A stretch of DNA of 64,000 nucleotides from Chitinophagales bacterium. GTDB taxonomy: Bacteria > Bacteroidota > Bacteroidia > Chitinophagales > Chitinophagaceae. Below the pieces are notes generated by a model that ran no database searches, was not told the DNA's origin, and saw only the letters and a program-made list of their open reading frames with translations. The stretch is from NCBI GenBank assembly GCA_015655015.1, contig JAATFV010000096.1, positions 40,310 to 104,309 of the forward strand, given 5' to 3'. Made by a program: the position numbers and the translations under genes. This document shows, one piece after another, positions 1 through 10,200 of this stretch (its first letter is position 1; each line of letters opens with the position of its first letter).

Positions 1-672
1 GAGGTAATAAAAAATAGCTTCATCATGATACAGCATGGCCCATTGATCACCAGCCGACAAAAAATGCTCCAGCTGCTGCATGCCTTTCGTCATATTGCCC
101 TTGATGCCCAACAGTCCGCTCAGCCACTTATAGCCATCCGGTATAGTACCGGCAACGACCTGCATAGTCCCGCTCAGCATGACTGCCGGCTGAAAGGAAG
201 AAAATTTTTGCTGATTTTCCTTACTCTGCAAAAAGGAACGCCTGAACTCCCAGCCGGCGTCCCAGTTATTCCCGAATTTTATTTTTATCGCCGCCCATTG
301 GAAATGGATCACGGACTTCGTGAACAGGTAAAATGGAGAGGATTCCGGCCCCTCGCTCATCAATTGTATCCTCTTATCCTGCCTGCCCACCCTGGCTTGA
401 TATTCCGCAGGGTCTTCATTAAAAAAGAGATTGAAAAAATCGATATAATTTTCCAGGTAGAACGGGATCAGGTTGTTCGGATCTCTTTTCTTTTCAGTAT
501 CCAGCATTCGCTGGCCCGATACTAATTTTAATTGGATGATCTCCCGGTAAGCCTGCTGACAGGCATTATTAAAATCAAAGTGTTTCTGCCCGAAGACCCA
601 GCAGGGGGATAGAAATAGTAACAGATAAAAAATCCGGGAGGATATAATTAGATTTTTCAAATGGATGGTCAT
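1..672 (-). CDS. secreted protein of unknown function, C-terminus cut by window edge
   Basis: The minus-strand frame is open from ATG at 672 down to base 1, 224 codons, and runs off the window. It begins with a lysine-containing n-region, a hydrophobic stretch and a cut site after CWVFGQ near residue 29, so the product is exported. The mature part (FDFNNACQQAYREI and onward) looks alpha-helical and rich in aromatic residues; it may belong to a helical-repeat family, but I do not recognise it. The hairpin at 719-750 separates it from the zinc-ribbon gene upstream, so it probably has its own promoter in 673-718, where I found no clear consensus. A plus-strand open frame at 25-525 is taken to be its shadow because it has neither signal peptide nor family resemblance. 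Confidence 0.7.
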   Translation of the reverse strand, partial: MTIHLKNLIISSRIFYLLLFLSPCWVFGQKHFDFNNACQQAYREIIQLKLVSGQRMLDTEKKRDPNNLIPFYLENYIDFFNLFFNEDPAEYQARVGRQDKRIQLMSEGPESSPFYLFTKSVIHFQWAAIKIKFGNNWDAGWEFRRSFLQSKENQQKFSSFQPAVMLSGTMQVVAGTIPDGYKWLSGLLGIKGNMTKGMQQLEHFLSAGDQWAMLYHDEAIFYYL

Positions 673-711
673 CTTGCCGGTAAAAATCACACAAATACAA
701 CATCCCTCCAA

Positions 712-750
712 ATAAAAAGAGGTTATTACGGCGTTAACCATAATAACCTC
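712..750 (-). terminator. intrinsic terminator after the nif3/zinc-ribbon pair
   Basis: A perfect 10-bp stem (gaggttatta at 719-728 with taataacctc at 741-750) closes a 12-nt loop. Read on the minus strand the hairpin is followed by CTTTTTATTT, a U-rich tail. It lies 38 bases beyond the stop of the minus-strand gene at 789, the expected place for a rho-independent terminator. Confidence 0.7.
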
Positions 751-788
751 ATCTCATAATATATCCTGAAAACTTATATCCGGGAACG

Positions 789-1544
789 TTATTTTACCTC
801 GATCGCGTCATTCAGCTCATTGTCCACCAGGATACGACCGCAGTTCTCACAAACGATGATCTTCTTACGCTGGCGTATTTCACTCTGCCTTTGCGGAGGG
901 ATAGCATTAAAACAACCTCCACAGGCGTCACGTAAGACCGGCACCACAGCCAGTCCATTCCGGTAATTGCTGCGGATACGATCGTAGGAATGCAACAGGC
1001 GGGGCTCTACTTTTTCCCTTGCTTCGACAGATAATTTATTGAAATGCTTTTCCTCTTTTTCTGTAGTGGCGATGATCTTATCCAGCTCATCTTTCTTATT
1101 CTTCAGCACACCCTCTTTAGTGGCAATGTTCTTCTTTGCCTTTTCCAGCAGCTGCACTTTCTCCGCAATCTCTTCATTCGCATCCTTGATATGTTTTTCA
1201 GCCAGCTTCACTTCCAGCTGCTGCATCTCGATCTCCTTATTGATCGCTTCGAACTCACGGCTGTTCTTTACGTTCTGACTTTGCTTGTCATACTTCTTTA
1301 TCAGCCCGTCCGACTCTTTTATAATTTCCTTCTTCTGGTTGATAAACTCCTGGATGCCATTGATCTCTTCTTCCACACGGGTCTGGCGGGCATGCAACCC
1401 CTGGATCTCATCTTCCAGGTCGCTTACTTCCATAGGCAATTCGCCCTTCAGGATCTTATACTCGTCCAACTTTGATTCAACTTTTTGGAGGGTCACCAAA
1501 GACGTGAGCTTTTCCTCAACAGAGAATTCTTTTACGTTTGACAT
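789..1544 (-). CDS. C4 zinc-ribbon, coiled-coil protein (COG1579 family)
   Basis: This 251-residue protein is a long charged coiled coil (about residues 15-185, rich in K and E) followed by a zinc ribbon. The ribbon ligands are visible as C208-x2-C211 (ACGGC) and C232-x2-C235 (CENC), with the typical GCFNAIPPQ segment between the pairs. Related proteins of about 240 residues occur widely and are usually called putative nucleic-acid-binding zinc-ribbon proteins; their biochemical role is not settled. It lies 33 bases downstream of the Nif3-like gene on the same strand, a pairing often seen in Bacteroidota, so the two are probably co-transcribed. A hairpin terminator follows at 719-750. Confidence 0.88.
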   Translation of the reverse strand: MSNVKEFSVEEKLTSLVTLQKVESKLDEYKILKGELPMEVSDLEDEIQGLHARQTRVEEEINGIQEFINQKKEIIKESDGLIKKYDKQSQNVKNSREFEAINKEIEMQQLEVKLAEKHIKDANEEIAEKVQLLEKAKKNIATKEGVLKNKKDELDKIIATTEKEEKHFNKLSVEAREKVEPRLLHSYDRIRSNYRNGLAVVPVLRDACGGCFNAIPPQRQSEIRQRKKIIVCENCGRILVDNELNDAIEVK

Positions 1545-1577
1545 AGTTAAATTTGTTTAGCCGTTTCCAACGGCCCC

Positions 1578-2675
1578 TCAATAATAATTGACCGGATTTG
1601 TTTTTGTATCCGATTTAAGGACTGCAAAATTAAGAAATTTTTCCCGCAAAACCTCAAAAAGCAGATCAATCGTGAATTGCTCGCTTTCAAAGTGACCAAT
1701 ATCGGCGATCACCAGGCGATCATTTGCGTCGAAAAACTCATGATATTTAACATCTGACGTTATATAAAAGTCCGCCCTTTCAGCTAAAGCATTGGAAATC
1801 AGGAAACTACCTGCCCCGCCGCAAAGAGCGCATTTTTTGACCGGCCGACCCGTCAGCCGGGTATGCCGGATAACGGGTGTTCCAAAGACCTCCCGGATCC
1901 TCTCCAGGAACAGGATTTCCTCCATAGGTTCCCGTAATTCCCCGATCAGGCCCGATCCAACCCCCGGATGGGCATTGGCCATGTTCACCAGGTCATAGGC
2001 CACCTCCTCATACGGATGTGCCGCCACCATCGCCTCCACGACACGCCGGCTAAGATGGGCGGGTAGAACAGTCTCCACCCGGACCTCTCTTTCTTCATGC
2101 CGGATACCAGGGCGGCCAACAAAGGGCTGTGATCCCTCCCCCCCCTTAAAAGTACCGGTACCCTCCGCAGTAAAGCTGCACTCGCTATACCCCCCGATCT
2201 GTCCGGCCCCGGCAGCAAATATGGCATTCCGCACTGGCTCCAGATGGGCAGCGGGTACAAAGCAGAATAACTTCCGGAGGTTATTCCCTTTTGGGAGTAA
2301 CGGCCGGCTGTTCACAAGCCCCAGCAGCGCCGCCATTCGCCCGTTCACGCCCTCCGCCATGACATTATCCAGGTTGGTATGGATGGCATAAATGGCAATA
2401 TCATGCTTGATAGCGGCGATTACCGCCCTTTCGATATAATTACTGCCATTGATCTTCTTTAATCCGCTAAAAATAATGGGATGATGGGCAACGATCAGGT
2501 TGACTCCCCTGGAAATAGCCTCCTGCACCACCGCTTCCGTAGTATCCAGCGTCGTCAACACCCCGGAACATTCCCAATCCCCGCTGCCCGTTAACAGCCC
2601 GGCATTGTCATAATTTTCCTGGTAGGCCAGCGGAGCGATCGACTCCAGATAAGAAAGGATGGTGGCAATTTGCAT
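1578..2675 (-). CDS. Nif3-like dinuclear metal-centre protein
   Basis: The 365-residue length matches the long form of the Nif3/YqfO family, in which a CutA/PII-like domain is inserted between the two halves of the metal-binding core. Metal-binding motifs are present: the HHP pair at H64-H65 in IVAHHPIIFSG and the C-terminal GHFESEQF segment. The inserted domain spans roughly residues 135-235. Family members form toroidal hexamers with a dinuclear metal site; many are labelled GTP cyclohydrolase type 2, but the physiological reaction remains uncertain. The gene is followed after 33 bases by the zinc-ribbon protein. An 8-G run at 2138-2145 encodes the Gly-Gly in the FKGGEGS segment and is in frame. 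Confidence 0.9.
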   Translation of the reverse strand: MQIATILSYLESIAPLAYQENYDNAGLLTGSGDWECSGVLTTLDTTEAVVQEAISRGVNLIVAHHPIIFSGLKKINGSNYIERAVIAAIKHDIAIYAIHTNLDNVMAEGVNGRMAALLGLVNSRPLLPKGNNLRKLFCFVPAAHLEPVRNAIFAAGAGQIGGYSECSFTAEGTGTFKGGEGSQPFVGRPGIRHEEREVRVETVLPAHLSRRVVEAMVAAHPYEEVAYDLVNMANAHPGVGSGLIGELREPMEEILFLERIREVFGTPVIRHTRLTGRPVKKCALCGGAGSFLISNALAERADFYITSDVKYHEFFDANDRLVIADIGHFESEQFTIDLLFEVLREKFLNFAVLKSDTKTNPVNYY

Positions 2676-2692
2676 GGCTGTATTGATATTTC

Positions 2693-5122
2693 CTACGGTT
2701 GTATGATCTTCTCCACATGACTCAGCTTCCCCTCTTCATTGACCCCCTCCAAAACAATCCGTATCTTTTTGGTAATATCATTGTTGTAGAACTGGATATT
2801 GATCCTCTTATTATCCTTGTCCGTAAGCACAAACGGCTTCCAGTACAAGGTCGTGCGAAGGTCCTCCTGTTCATTCTGGGCTGAATTTTCTGAATAGTTC
2901 GGCACATAGAACTCCTTCATGGGAGAATACCCCGTCAATAAGGCGCGATCCAGCCCTTTAAAGCTGGCATCCGATTTCTTCTCATCTCCTCCCTTCTTAG
3001 TATACACGGCAATTACACCTCCCGCTCCTCCGCCAAACCCTACGCCCGAGCCCGGCCGGAATACTTTCACCATTGCCACATCCGACACAGGAGTAGATTG
3101 CAGCTGCGATTCGTCTACCTGCATTTCATTCAGGTATAAAGAAGGTTTGGAACCCCGCCACGTGAGGGAAGGAGCGCCGCCGGGACCTTGTCCGGTGGTA
3201 ATCTGCAACCCCGCTACCTTTCCTTGCAGGTACTGAAAGATATCCATCATCGCGACGGCATAGGGATCGTTGATCAGATCGAAAGTATAGGCATCTCCCC
3301 CGCTGAACATGCCTGAAGTATATTTTTCATCCAGCTTTTCCGCATCCGTTTTTACCCTGCCTTTCACCGTAACCGCTTCCAGGGTCTTCACTTTCTGGTC
3401 CGTTATAGGTTTGACACGGGCGATCTCTTCCGTAATGAACCGGTTTCTTCTTAAATAAATGGAATCCTCGGCCGTCCACCCTTCATAAGACTGCATCAGC
3501 GGTCTCACCATCCTGGATCCTTTTATAAGGCCGGTATTGAACGTCACAGCCGCTTCATTGGATAACTTACGATTCACATTGAACTGGTAAAAAGCTCTTA
3601 CCGTGTCATAAAAGACCAGGCCGGTGATCCCGAATTTCAGCCCCGACAAATGAGGCACGGATAACATCTGCGTACTCGAATCCTTCCGGCTGAGTATCAC
3701 GTTCAGAGACTCTTCCTTGCTGATCTTATACGGGTCCACTCCCAATACATCCACTTTAATAGAAAGATAATTCTGCTCCGGAGTTTTAATGACAGGCAGT
3801 TTTCCTTTAACCAGCAGGTCCCAGTTAAACCGGCGCCAGCCATGTGTCATCATCACCAGGTCCAGATGCCCCGCCGTACTATCGGACTTATTGGAAAAAT
3901 AATAATAGGGATTGTGCACCTTCCCCTTCAATTCTCCTGTCAGCAGGAGCCGGGAAATAATATTATCGTCACCGGGAAATTCGCCGTCAGCCGTTGCATC
4001 TGTGACCGACAGGGAAAAATTAGTACGCAGCGTATCCGGCACCTCGATCTGGAGATTGTTCTTTCCTCTTTTATTGACGCTCTTTTCCAGGATCGCCAGC
4101 TCAGGGTTGAATTCATAGTCACGATTATTGACAAATACTACCCGCTCTGACACCGGTTGCTCCAGCTCATTGAAGACGGTGATCTGCAGCACTCCCGTCG
4201 GCAGCTGGCCGGTAGGTATCGTTCCCCCGCTCATAAAATTCTCTTCCAGGTTGATCTTTGCCTTATATACCAGGTGCTGGTGCATATGCGCAATGATCGT
4301 GAGATGTTTGTATTCAGGGGCTCCTTCCGCCGCACGGGCAACGGAGAACAACACTTTCTGATTGCCGCTGATGGCCCTTAATACCGCTCCCGTCGTTTTC
4401 ACCTCCGGCAAGGGAGTCCGACGCTCTACCCCATGTTCATCTTTCCAGACGGCTACCAGGGAATCGCCTTTTTCCGGCGTTACGAGGAATTTGCCCATCC
4501 CATCATGCTCGGAACTAAAGACCAGCAGCTCCTTACCCTTTGCATCCTGTAAGGAGCCATTCACAGCGACGGGTATTCCGAATTGATCATTCGCCTTAAA
4601 GGCCACCATGCTTTCCAGCCCGACTACCAGGTCTCCTCCCTCCGGAAAGAACTGGATACGCGCCTGCTTCGGGGGGGCAGTGAATTCCGAGTCCATTTTT
4701 TTATCGTAAATACGAATATCTTTCTCATAATAAAAAGCCGTATCGAAATTCGTCATCCAGGTCGTATAAGCCCTGAAATGAAGATGCCTGCTTTTTAACG
4801 TTTTCGGAATGTCATAACTGCCCGCCGTAGTAGACTCCATGACAGGAGATACCTTACGCTCCAGGATCTTACCGTCCCCGTCAGACAGCTCCGTATAAAA
4901 GTTTTTACTGAAAGGAGAAGGATCGGGACCGGTGAAGATATATGCCTTGAACCAAATGGTCTCACCCGGATTGTACATATTTTTATCGAAGTGCACATGA
5001 ACTTTTTCCTGCGGGTAATTAGTCGCATAGACATTCATCATGGAATCCAGCTTCTGGGCATAGGACAAACAAGGGAACAGAAAGACCAGGGCAATTAATA
5101 CTACGTAGCGATAATTGTTCAT
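2693..5122 (-). CDS. macroglobulin-like / TonB plug-domain fusion protein
   Basis: This 809-residue protein has a signal peptide (cleaved near residue 22, after LSYAQ) and then an MG2-like domain: KVHVHFDKNMYNPGETIWF is the signature of alpha-2-macroglobulin MG2 domains. Further beta-rich repeats follow. Around residues 600-700 sits a TonB-receptor plug: DIFQYLQGKVAGLQI, a glycine-rich loop and VIAVYTKKG. No 22-strand barrel follows, so it cannot be a transporter by itself. The family is common in Bacteroidota and usually annotated as carboxypeptidase-like or plug-domain protein; its role is unknown, with peptide capture at the outer membrane a guess. It lies 17 bases upstream of the Nif3-like gene and may head that operon. 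Confidence 0.82.
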   Translation of the reverse strand: MNNYRYVVLIALVFLFPCLSYAQKLDSMMNVYATNYPQEKVHVHFDKNMYNPGETIWFKAYIFTGPDPSPFSKNFYTELSDGDGKILERKVSPVMESTTAGSYDIPKTLKSRHLHFRAYTTWMTNFDTAFYYEKDIRIYDKKMDSEFTAPPKQARIQFFPEGGDLVVGLESMVAFKANDQFGIPVAVNGSLQDAKGKELLVFSSEHDGMGKFLVTPEKGDSLVAVWKDEHGVERRTPLPEVKTTGAVLRAISGNQKVLFSVARAAEGAPEYKHLTIIAHMHQHLVYKAKINLEENFMSGGTIPTGQLPTGVLQITVFNELEQPVSERVVFVNNRDYEFNPELAILEKSVNKRGKNNLQIEVPDTLRTNFSLSVTDATADGEFPGDDNIISRLLLTGELKGKVHNPYYYFSNKSDSTAGHLDLVMMTHGWRRFNWDLLVKGKLPVIKTPEQNYLSIKVDVLGVDPYKISKEESLNVILSRKDSSTQMLSVPHLSGLKFGITGLVFYDTVRAFYQFNVNRKLSNEAAVTFNTGLIKGSRMVRPLMQSYEGWTAEDSIYLRRNRFITEEIARVKPITDQKVKTLEAVTVKGRVKTDAEKLDEKYTSGMFSGGDAYTFDLINDPYAVAMMDIFQYLQGKVAGLQITTGQGPGGAPSLTWRGSKPSLYLNEMQVDESQLQSTPVSDVAMVKVFRPGSGVGFGGGAGGVIAVYTKKGGDEKKSDASFKGLDRALLTGYSPMKEFYVPNYSENSAQNEQEDLRTTLYWKPFVLTDKDNKRINIQFYNNDITKKIRIVLEGVNEEGKLSHVEKIIQP

Positions 5123-5227
5123 ACAGATAAAATTACGGCTTTAAATCTCCGACAATCAGGGAAACTAATTAAAATGCGCATAATTTCGGGAATGTTTTAG
5201 AACTTTCATGAAGAAAAAAATGTTAAA

Positions 5228-6739
5228 ATGGTTTTAACAAAATCCTCCAAAGACCTCTATACGGAATATAAGGATCGTATGCAAAAAATTGCCGATGTAA
5301 AATATGCGGCAGCCGTTTTGCAATGGGACCAGGAAACCTATTTACCCGTTAAAGGAGCAGCCTTCCGTGGCCGGCAGCTGGCCAGCTTATCGGAAATAGC
5401 CCATGAGTGGCTCACAGCCGGGTCCCTCGGTGACCTTTTGACGGAATTGAATGCCCGGTCAGATCTTTCCGGAGACCAGCAACGAAATGTAGCGTTGAGC
5501 CTGGAAGATTACACAAAACAAAAGAAATTCAGTCCTGCCTTTGTCCGCCTTTTAAGTGAAACGACCTCCCGCAGCTTTCACGCATGGATCAAAGCCCGGT
5601 CAGCCAATTCATTCACTCTCTTTAAAGAAGACCTGGATAACGTCGTGCAGCTAAAAAAGCAGGAGGCTGAAATGGCCGGTTACGAACAGCATCCCTATAA
5701 TGCCCTGGTGGATCAATTTGAAAAAGGCTGCACCGTAACGCTGCTGGATAAGGTGTTCAGCCAGGTAAGGCCCCCGCTGCAGGACCTGCTGGACCGCATC
5801 CGGGCCCAACAACAGGTAGACGATTCCTTCCTGCATCAATTCTATCCCAAACAACAACAATGGGATTTCGGCATGGAGCTGATCCGGCAAATGGGGTTTG
5901 ATTTCGAAGCCGGCAGGCAGGACCTCTCCGAACACCCATTCACCACCAGCTTTAATAACAAGGATGTCCGGATCACTACCCGCATAGACGAAATGGATTT
6001 CAGTCATATGACCTGGAGCTGCATCCATGAAACAGGCCATGCCTTATATGAACAGGGACTACCGGAAGAATACTACGGCCTGCCGCTGGGCGAATACGCA
6101 TCCCTGAGCATCCATGAGTCACAATCCCGGTTATGGGAAAACAATGTTGGAAGGAGCCGCGCCTGGTGGCAACATTGGTATCCGATCCTCCAGGCTGCCT
6201 TCCCCTCCCAATTAAAGGAGGTGTCCCCGGAGCAGTTTTACAAAGGCATCAATAAGACCGGGGCCTCCCTGATCCGAACCGAAGCCGATGAAGTATCCTA
6301 TCATTTCCATGTGATGATCCGGTACGAGCTGGAAAAAAGCCTGATCGAAGGCTCTCTTTCCGTACATGATATTCCAGCCTACTGGAATCAGCAATATGCC
6401 AGTTATCTGGGAGTGACCGTGCCGGACGATAAAAGGGGCTGTTTGCAGGACGTACACTGGAGCCATGGCAGTTTTGGCTATTTCCCCACCTATAGCCTTG
6501 GCAGCTTCTATGGGGCCCAACTATTCTTAGCAGCTAAAAATCAGGACAATACGATCGAAAAATCCATCGAAAAAGGAGAAACGGCCTCCCTGCTGGCCTG
6601 GTTGCGCCAGCATATTCATCGGCATGGGCGGTGTTACACCAGTGAGGAATTATGCCAGCAGGCCACAGGGCAAACCCTGGATATTCAACATTTTTTACAT
6701 TACTTACTTGATAAATACAATAATATTTACAACTTTTGA
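5228..6739 (+). CDS. M32 family metallocarboxypeptidase (Taq carboxypeptidase type)
   Basis: 503 residues, the normal size for family M32. The zinc motif HETGH is at residues 267-271, followed by the family signature HESQSRLWEN that supplies the third metal ligand. No signal peptide is visible, so it should be cytoplasmic and remove C-terminal amino acids from peptides with broad specificity. It is divergent from the macroglobulin/plug gene and is followed 15 bases later by a small lipoprotein gene, probably co-transcribed. The ATG at 5228 is chosen because the first residues (KDLYTEYKDRMQKIADV) match the usual N-terminal helix. Confidence 0.94.
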   Translation: MVLTKSSKDLYTEYKDRMQKIADVKYAAAVLQWDQETYLPVKGAAFRGRQLASLSEIAHEWLTAGSLGDLLTELNARSDLSGDQQRNVALSLEDYTKQKKFSPAFVRLLSETTSRSFHAWIKARSANSFTLFKEDLDNVVQLKKQEAEMAGYEQHPYNALVDQFEKGCTVTLLDKVFSQVRPPLQDLLDRIRAQQQVDDSFLHQFYPKQQQWDFGMELIRQMGFDFEAGRQDLSEHPFTTSFNNKDVRITTRIDEMDFSHMTWSCIHETGHALYEQGLPEEYYGLPLGEYASLSIHESQSRLWENNVGRSRAWWQHWYPILQAAFPSQLKEVSPEQFYKGINKTGASLIRTEADEVSYHFHVMIRYELEKSLIEGSLSVHDIPAYWNQQYASYLGVTVPDDKRGCLQDVHWSHGSFGYFPTYSLGSFYGAQLFLAAKNQDNTIEKSIEKGETASLLAWLRQHIHRHGRCYTSEELCQQATGQTLDIQHFLHYLLDKYNNIYNF

Positions 6740-6754
6740 GGAGAAATCCAGCCT

Positions 6755-7174
6755 ATGAAGCCACGATACCCGTTCTTTTTACTGATTTTTATCTGTTCGC
6801 TGATCTCCTGCAAGAAATTCATACAGCAACAGGAAGAAAAAGCTGCACTAGCTATCATCACCAACGGGTTTTGGTATATTCAGCACTATCAGCAAAATGA
6901 CAGCGACATTACCGCTTCTTTCTCAGGTTATCTCTTTAAATTTGACGCGAATGGAATGGTGACCGGCGCAAAAGACACTGTTTCTGTGAAAGGAACCTGG
7001 TCTACGAATATAGCCGCAAGGGCAATAATAACCAATTTTCCTACGGCTGTACCGCCCGTTATGTATCTGAATGAGACCTGGAAGATCACAGACAGTTATA
7101 CGGATAGCGTGGTTGCCACTTCAAAAGATACCTTAAATAATACTTCCAATATCCTGCATTTGAAAAAGCAATAG
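6755..7174 (+). CDS. small lipoprotein of unknown function
   Basis: A 139-residue protein with a type II signal peptide: positively charged start, hydrophobic core and lipobox LISC, so Cys is lipidated near residue 19. The mature part is short and beta-rich (NGFWYIQHYQQNDSDITASF, then KFDANGMVTG and VKGTWS), the pattern of lipocalin-like lipoproteins common in Chitinophagaceae. I cannot assign a ligand. It begins 15 bases after the M32 peptidase stop, suggesting a shared transcript. Confidence 0.8.
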   Translation: MKPRYPFFLLIFICSLISCKKFIQQQEEKAALAIITNGFWYIQHYQQNDSDITASFSGYLFKFDANGMVTGAKDTVSVKGTWSTNIAARAIITNFPTAVPPVMYLNETWKITDSYTDSVVATSKDTLNNTSNILHLKKQ

Positions 7175-7263
7175 TTGCTCTGATCCCTTAAAATACTCCT
7201 TTCGCCCTTTCCCTGGCAAATACGTCCGGCTGGAGGGAATGTTTTTTTGCATCAAAATTCATT

Positions 7264-10200
7264 TTGTTGATCAGAATACGATTCATTTTGTGCTGCTGCC
7301 TCTGTTCGATCGGGATCATTAGCGCCCATGCGCAAGTGCCTGTCCCGGAATTTTCCGCATCCACCGTTTCCGGCTGCGGCCCCCTGTCCGTTAGCTTTAA
7401 AGACCTTTCCGCCGGCGCCCCGATCTATTGGACCTGGGACTTCGGCAACGGGCAAATATCCAGCCTGCAGAACCCTTCGACAACTTATGGCGCTCCCGGC
7501 ACCTATACCGTCACCCTGATCGTTAGAAATAAGGACGGGGCCAATTCAATCCGGAAAACGGATTATATCACCGTCTTTCCTTTCCCATCCGCCAATTTTG
7601 GCTCAGACCTTACCGTAGCCTGCGCACCTGCCAGCGTCCGGTTTAATGACCTGTCCACCCCTGGTCAGGGCTCTCTTACACAATGGACATGGAATTTCGG
7701 GGACGGGGCTACCAGCAACCAGCCCAATCCTTCCCATACCTATTCCGCAACGGGTTATTATACGGTCGCCCTGAAGGTTACCAATTCGGGAGGATGTTCC
7801 AATACTGCTTCGAGGGGACGTTATATCCGTGTCATCCCCGGCGCCCAGGCAGCCTTTTCCTGGTCACAGGGCTCCCCGGGTTGTTCCGCACCGTTTGATA
7901 TTAATTTTATCAACCAGACGGCAGGCCCGGGAACGCTGTCTTATGCCTGGGACCTGGGCAACGGTTCCACATCGACACAGACCGCTCCCATAACTACCTA
8001 CCCTTCCAATAATCCTTATAGCGTAACGCTCATAGCAAAAAGCAGCCTGGGCTGCAGTGACACGGTCACAAAAGCAGTCAGCTTTCAGGGAGGGACACCG
8101 GTTATTACTGCGCCCGACCAGGCCTGCGTCAATACCACCGTCAATTTCCAGAACGGTTCCTCGCCCGCCCCCGTTTCCTCCTCCTGGGATTTCGGCGACG
8201 GATCTACCGCATCCGTAGCTAATCCGGATAAGACTTATACAGCCCCGGGCACTTATACGGTCACGCTGACGAATATATATTCATCCTGCACCGCTTCCAT
8301 TACCAAAACTATTAAGATCGTCACTGCCCCTGTGGTCAACTTTATAGCGGATAAAACAGCCGCCTGCGTTGCCCCGCTGACCGTCACCTTTACAGACCAG
8401 ACACCCAACGCCAATGGCTGGCACTGGGATTTCGGGGATGGCGGCACTTCGACCGATCAAAACCCGCAGCATACTTATACAGGTTTGAGCAATTTCGATG
8501 TACAGCTCACTGTCACCACCGCAGCGGGCTGTACTGCTACCGGTATTAAAAAACAGTTCATCCGGATAGCAGCCCCGACAGCAACGATCAATGCCGCAAC
8601 GGCGCAGGGATGTATCGCCCCTGCCGTCATTCATCCCACAGCGAATGTAGCTGCCGTGGACGGGGTAGCTGGCTATACATGGTCTTCCCCGGACGCATCT
8701 TCCTCTTCCGGAGTTAATACAGCTAACCCTTCCTTCACCTATGCCGCCGAAGGCCGTCATGACCTGAGTCTGACGATCACAACAACCGGCGGATGCACGT
8801 TCAGTCAGACATTTACGAACGCCATCCTCACCGGGGCTCCCACCACCCCGCTTTTCGACGCGGATAATAGCAGCCCCTGCGCACACCTGCCGGTGACTTT
8901 CACGTCCACTTCCACTCCTGTGGATTCCTGGCTCTGGCAGTTCGGCGATGGCAGCACCAGCACGACCGCAGGTACCGTACAGCATACCTATAATGCCACC
9001 GGTGATCACGATGTCAGCCTTACTATCGTTCATAGCGGATGTAAAACGTCCCTCACCAGGCAAATCGACGTCAATCCACCCATAGCCGGCTTTTCTTACA
9101 CGATAGATTGCGAAACCCGGAAGAAAGTCACTTTTACGGACACTTCGAAGATCGATCTTACTAAAGGCAACCCAAGCTATAAATGGACTTTCGGCGACGG
9201 AAGCCCCGACGTACTGGTGAATGCGCCCCCTTATCCACCCGCAGCGCTGCTACATACATTTCCGGCAATAGGCACCTACACCGTCACAGAAACCGTCACC
9301 AACGGGAGCTGCTCGGATACCAGGACGACTATTATTGACCTCGCTTCCGTTATACCTTCTTTCACCGTACCGGACAGCGTATGCAAGCATGCCAATTTTA
9401 CCATAACCTCTACCAGTACACCTGCCTCCTCCATCGCATTTTATTCCTGGAGGATCGGCGCGGCCCCTTTCACACCAAAATCAGCCTCGGCCACCTATAC
9501 TACCAGCTTGCCGAACACGGGAGATTACACGGTTGATCTGACAGCAACAGATGCCGGCGGCTGCCCTTTTACCGCCCCGCAAAAGACCGTCCACATCATC
9601 GGACCAGCCGCTAAATTCACCCCGGCTGCCGGCGGCTGCGCCAATAGTCCTATTCCATTCACGGATCAGTCTACTCCTTTTAATGCTAATTATCCGATAA
9701 CATCCTGGACATTGGACGGCGGAGACGGAACGCCTGCCGCAACGGCTCCCCCATTCACCCACAGTTATGCGCAGACGGGCTCTTACACGGCCATCCTCAC
9801 CGTGACGGACTCCAAAGGCTGCACGGATAAATTCACTGCCCTTACCACGGTGCAGATAACAGCTCCCCAAGCCGGCTTTTTTGCACCGGACACGCTCTAT
9901 TGCCCCAACGCGCCATTACCCTTCACGGATTCTTCCCGGGGAGATAATCTCGTCTACAGCTGGGATTTTGGCGACGGGGCCGCCATCAACGGTCTTACCA
10001 CGCCCGGTACCACCCACCCCTATACGACCGACGAAAAATACTACAGCGTAAAGCTAAAGGTCACCGATGGGGCCGGCTGCTCCGACTCCGTCACGCGGAC
10101 CGGCTATATCCATATCCAATCCCCCATAGCCTCCTTTACCCAGCAGGACACTACCGGCATCTGCCTGCCCATGCAGACTTCATTCTTCCCCGCAGGACAA

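Noticed and set aside
25..525. 166-codon plus-strand open frame at the window start
   Set aside because: Antisense to an uninterrupted minus-strand frame with a proper signal peptide that runs off the window.
2138..2145. Eight-G tract in the Nif3-like gene (and eight-C tract at 51474-51481) as phase-variable switches
   Set aside because: Runs of seven or eight are common in this window, both are in frame and Nif3 is an unlikely phase-variable gene; only the nine-base run was kept.
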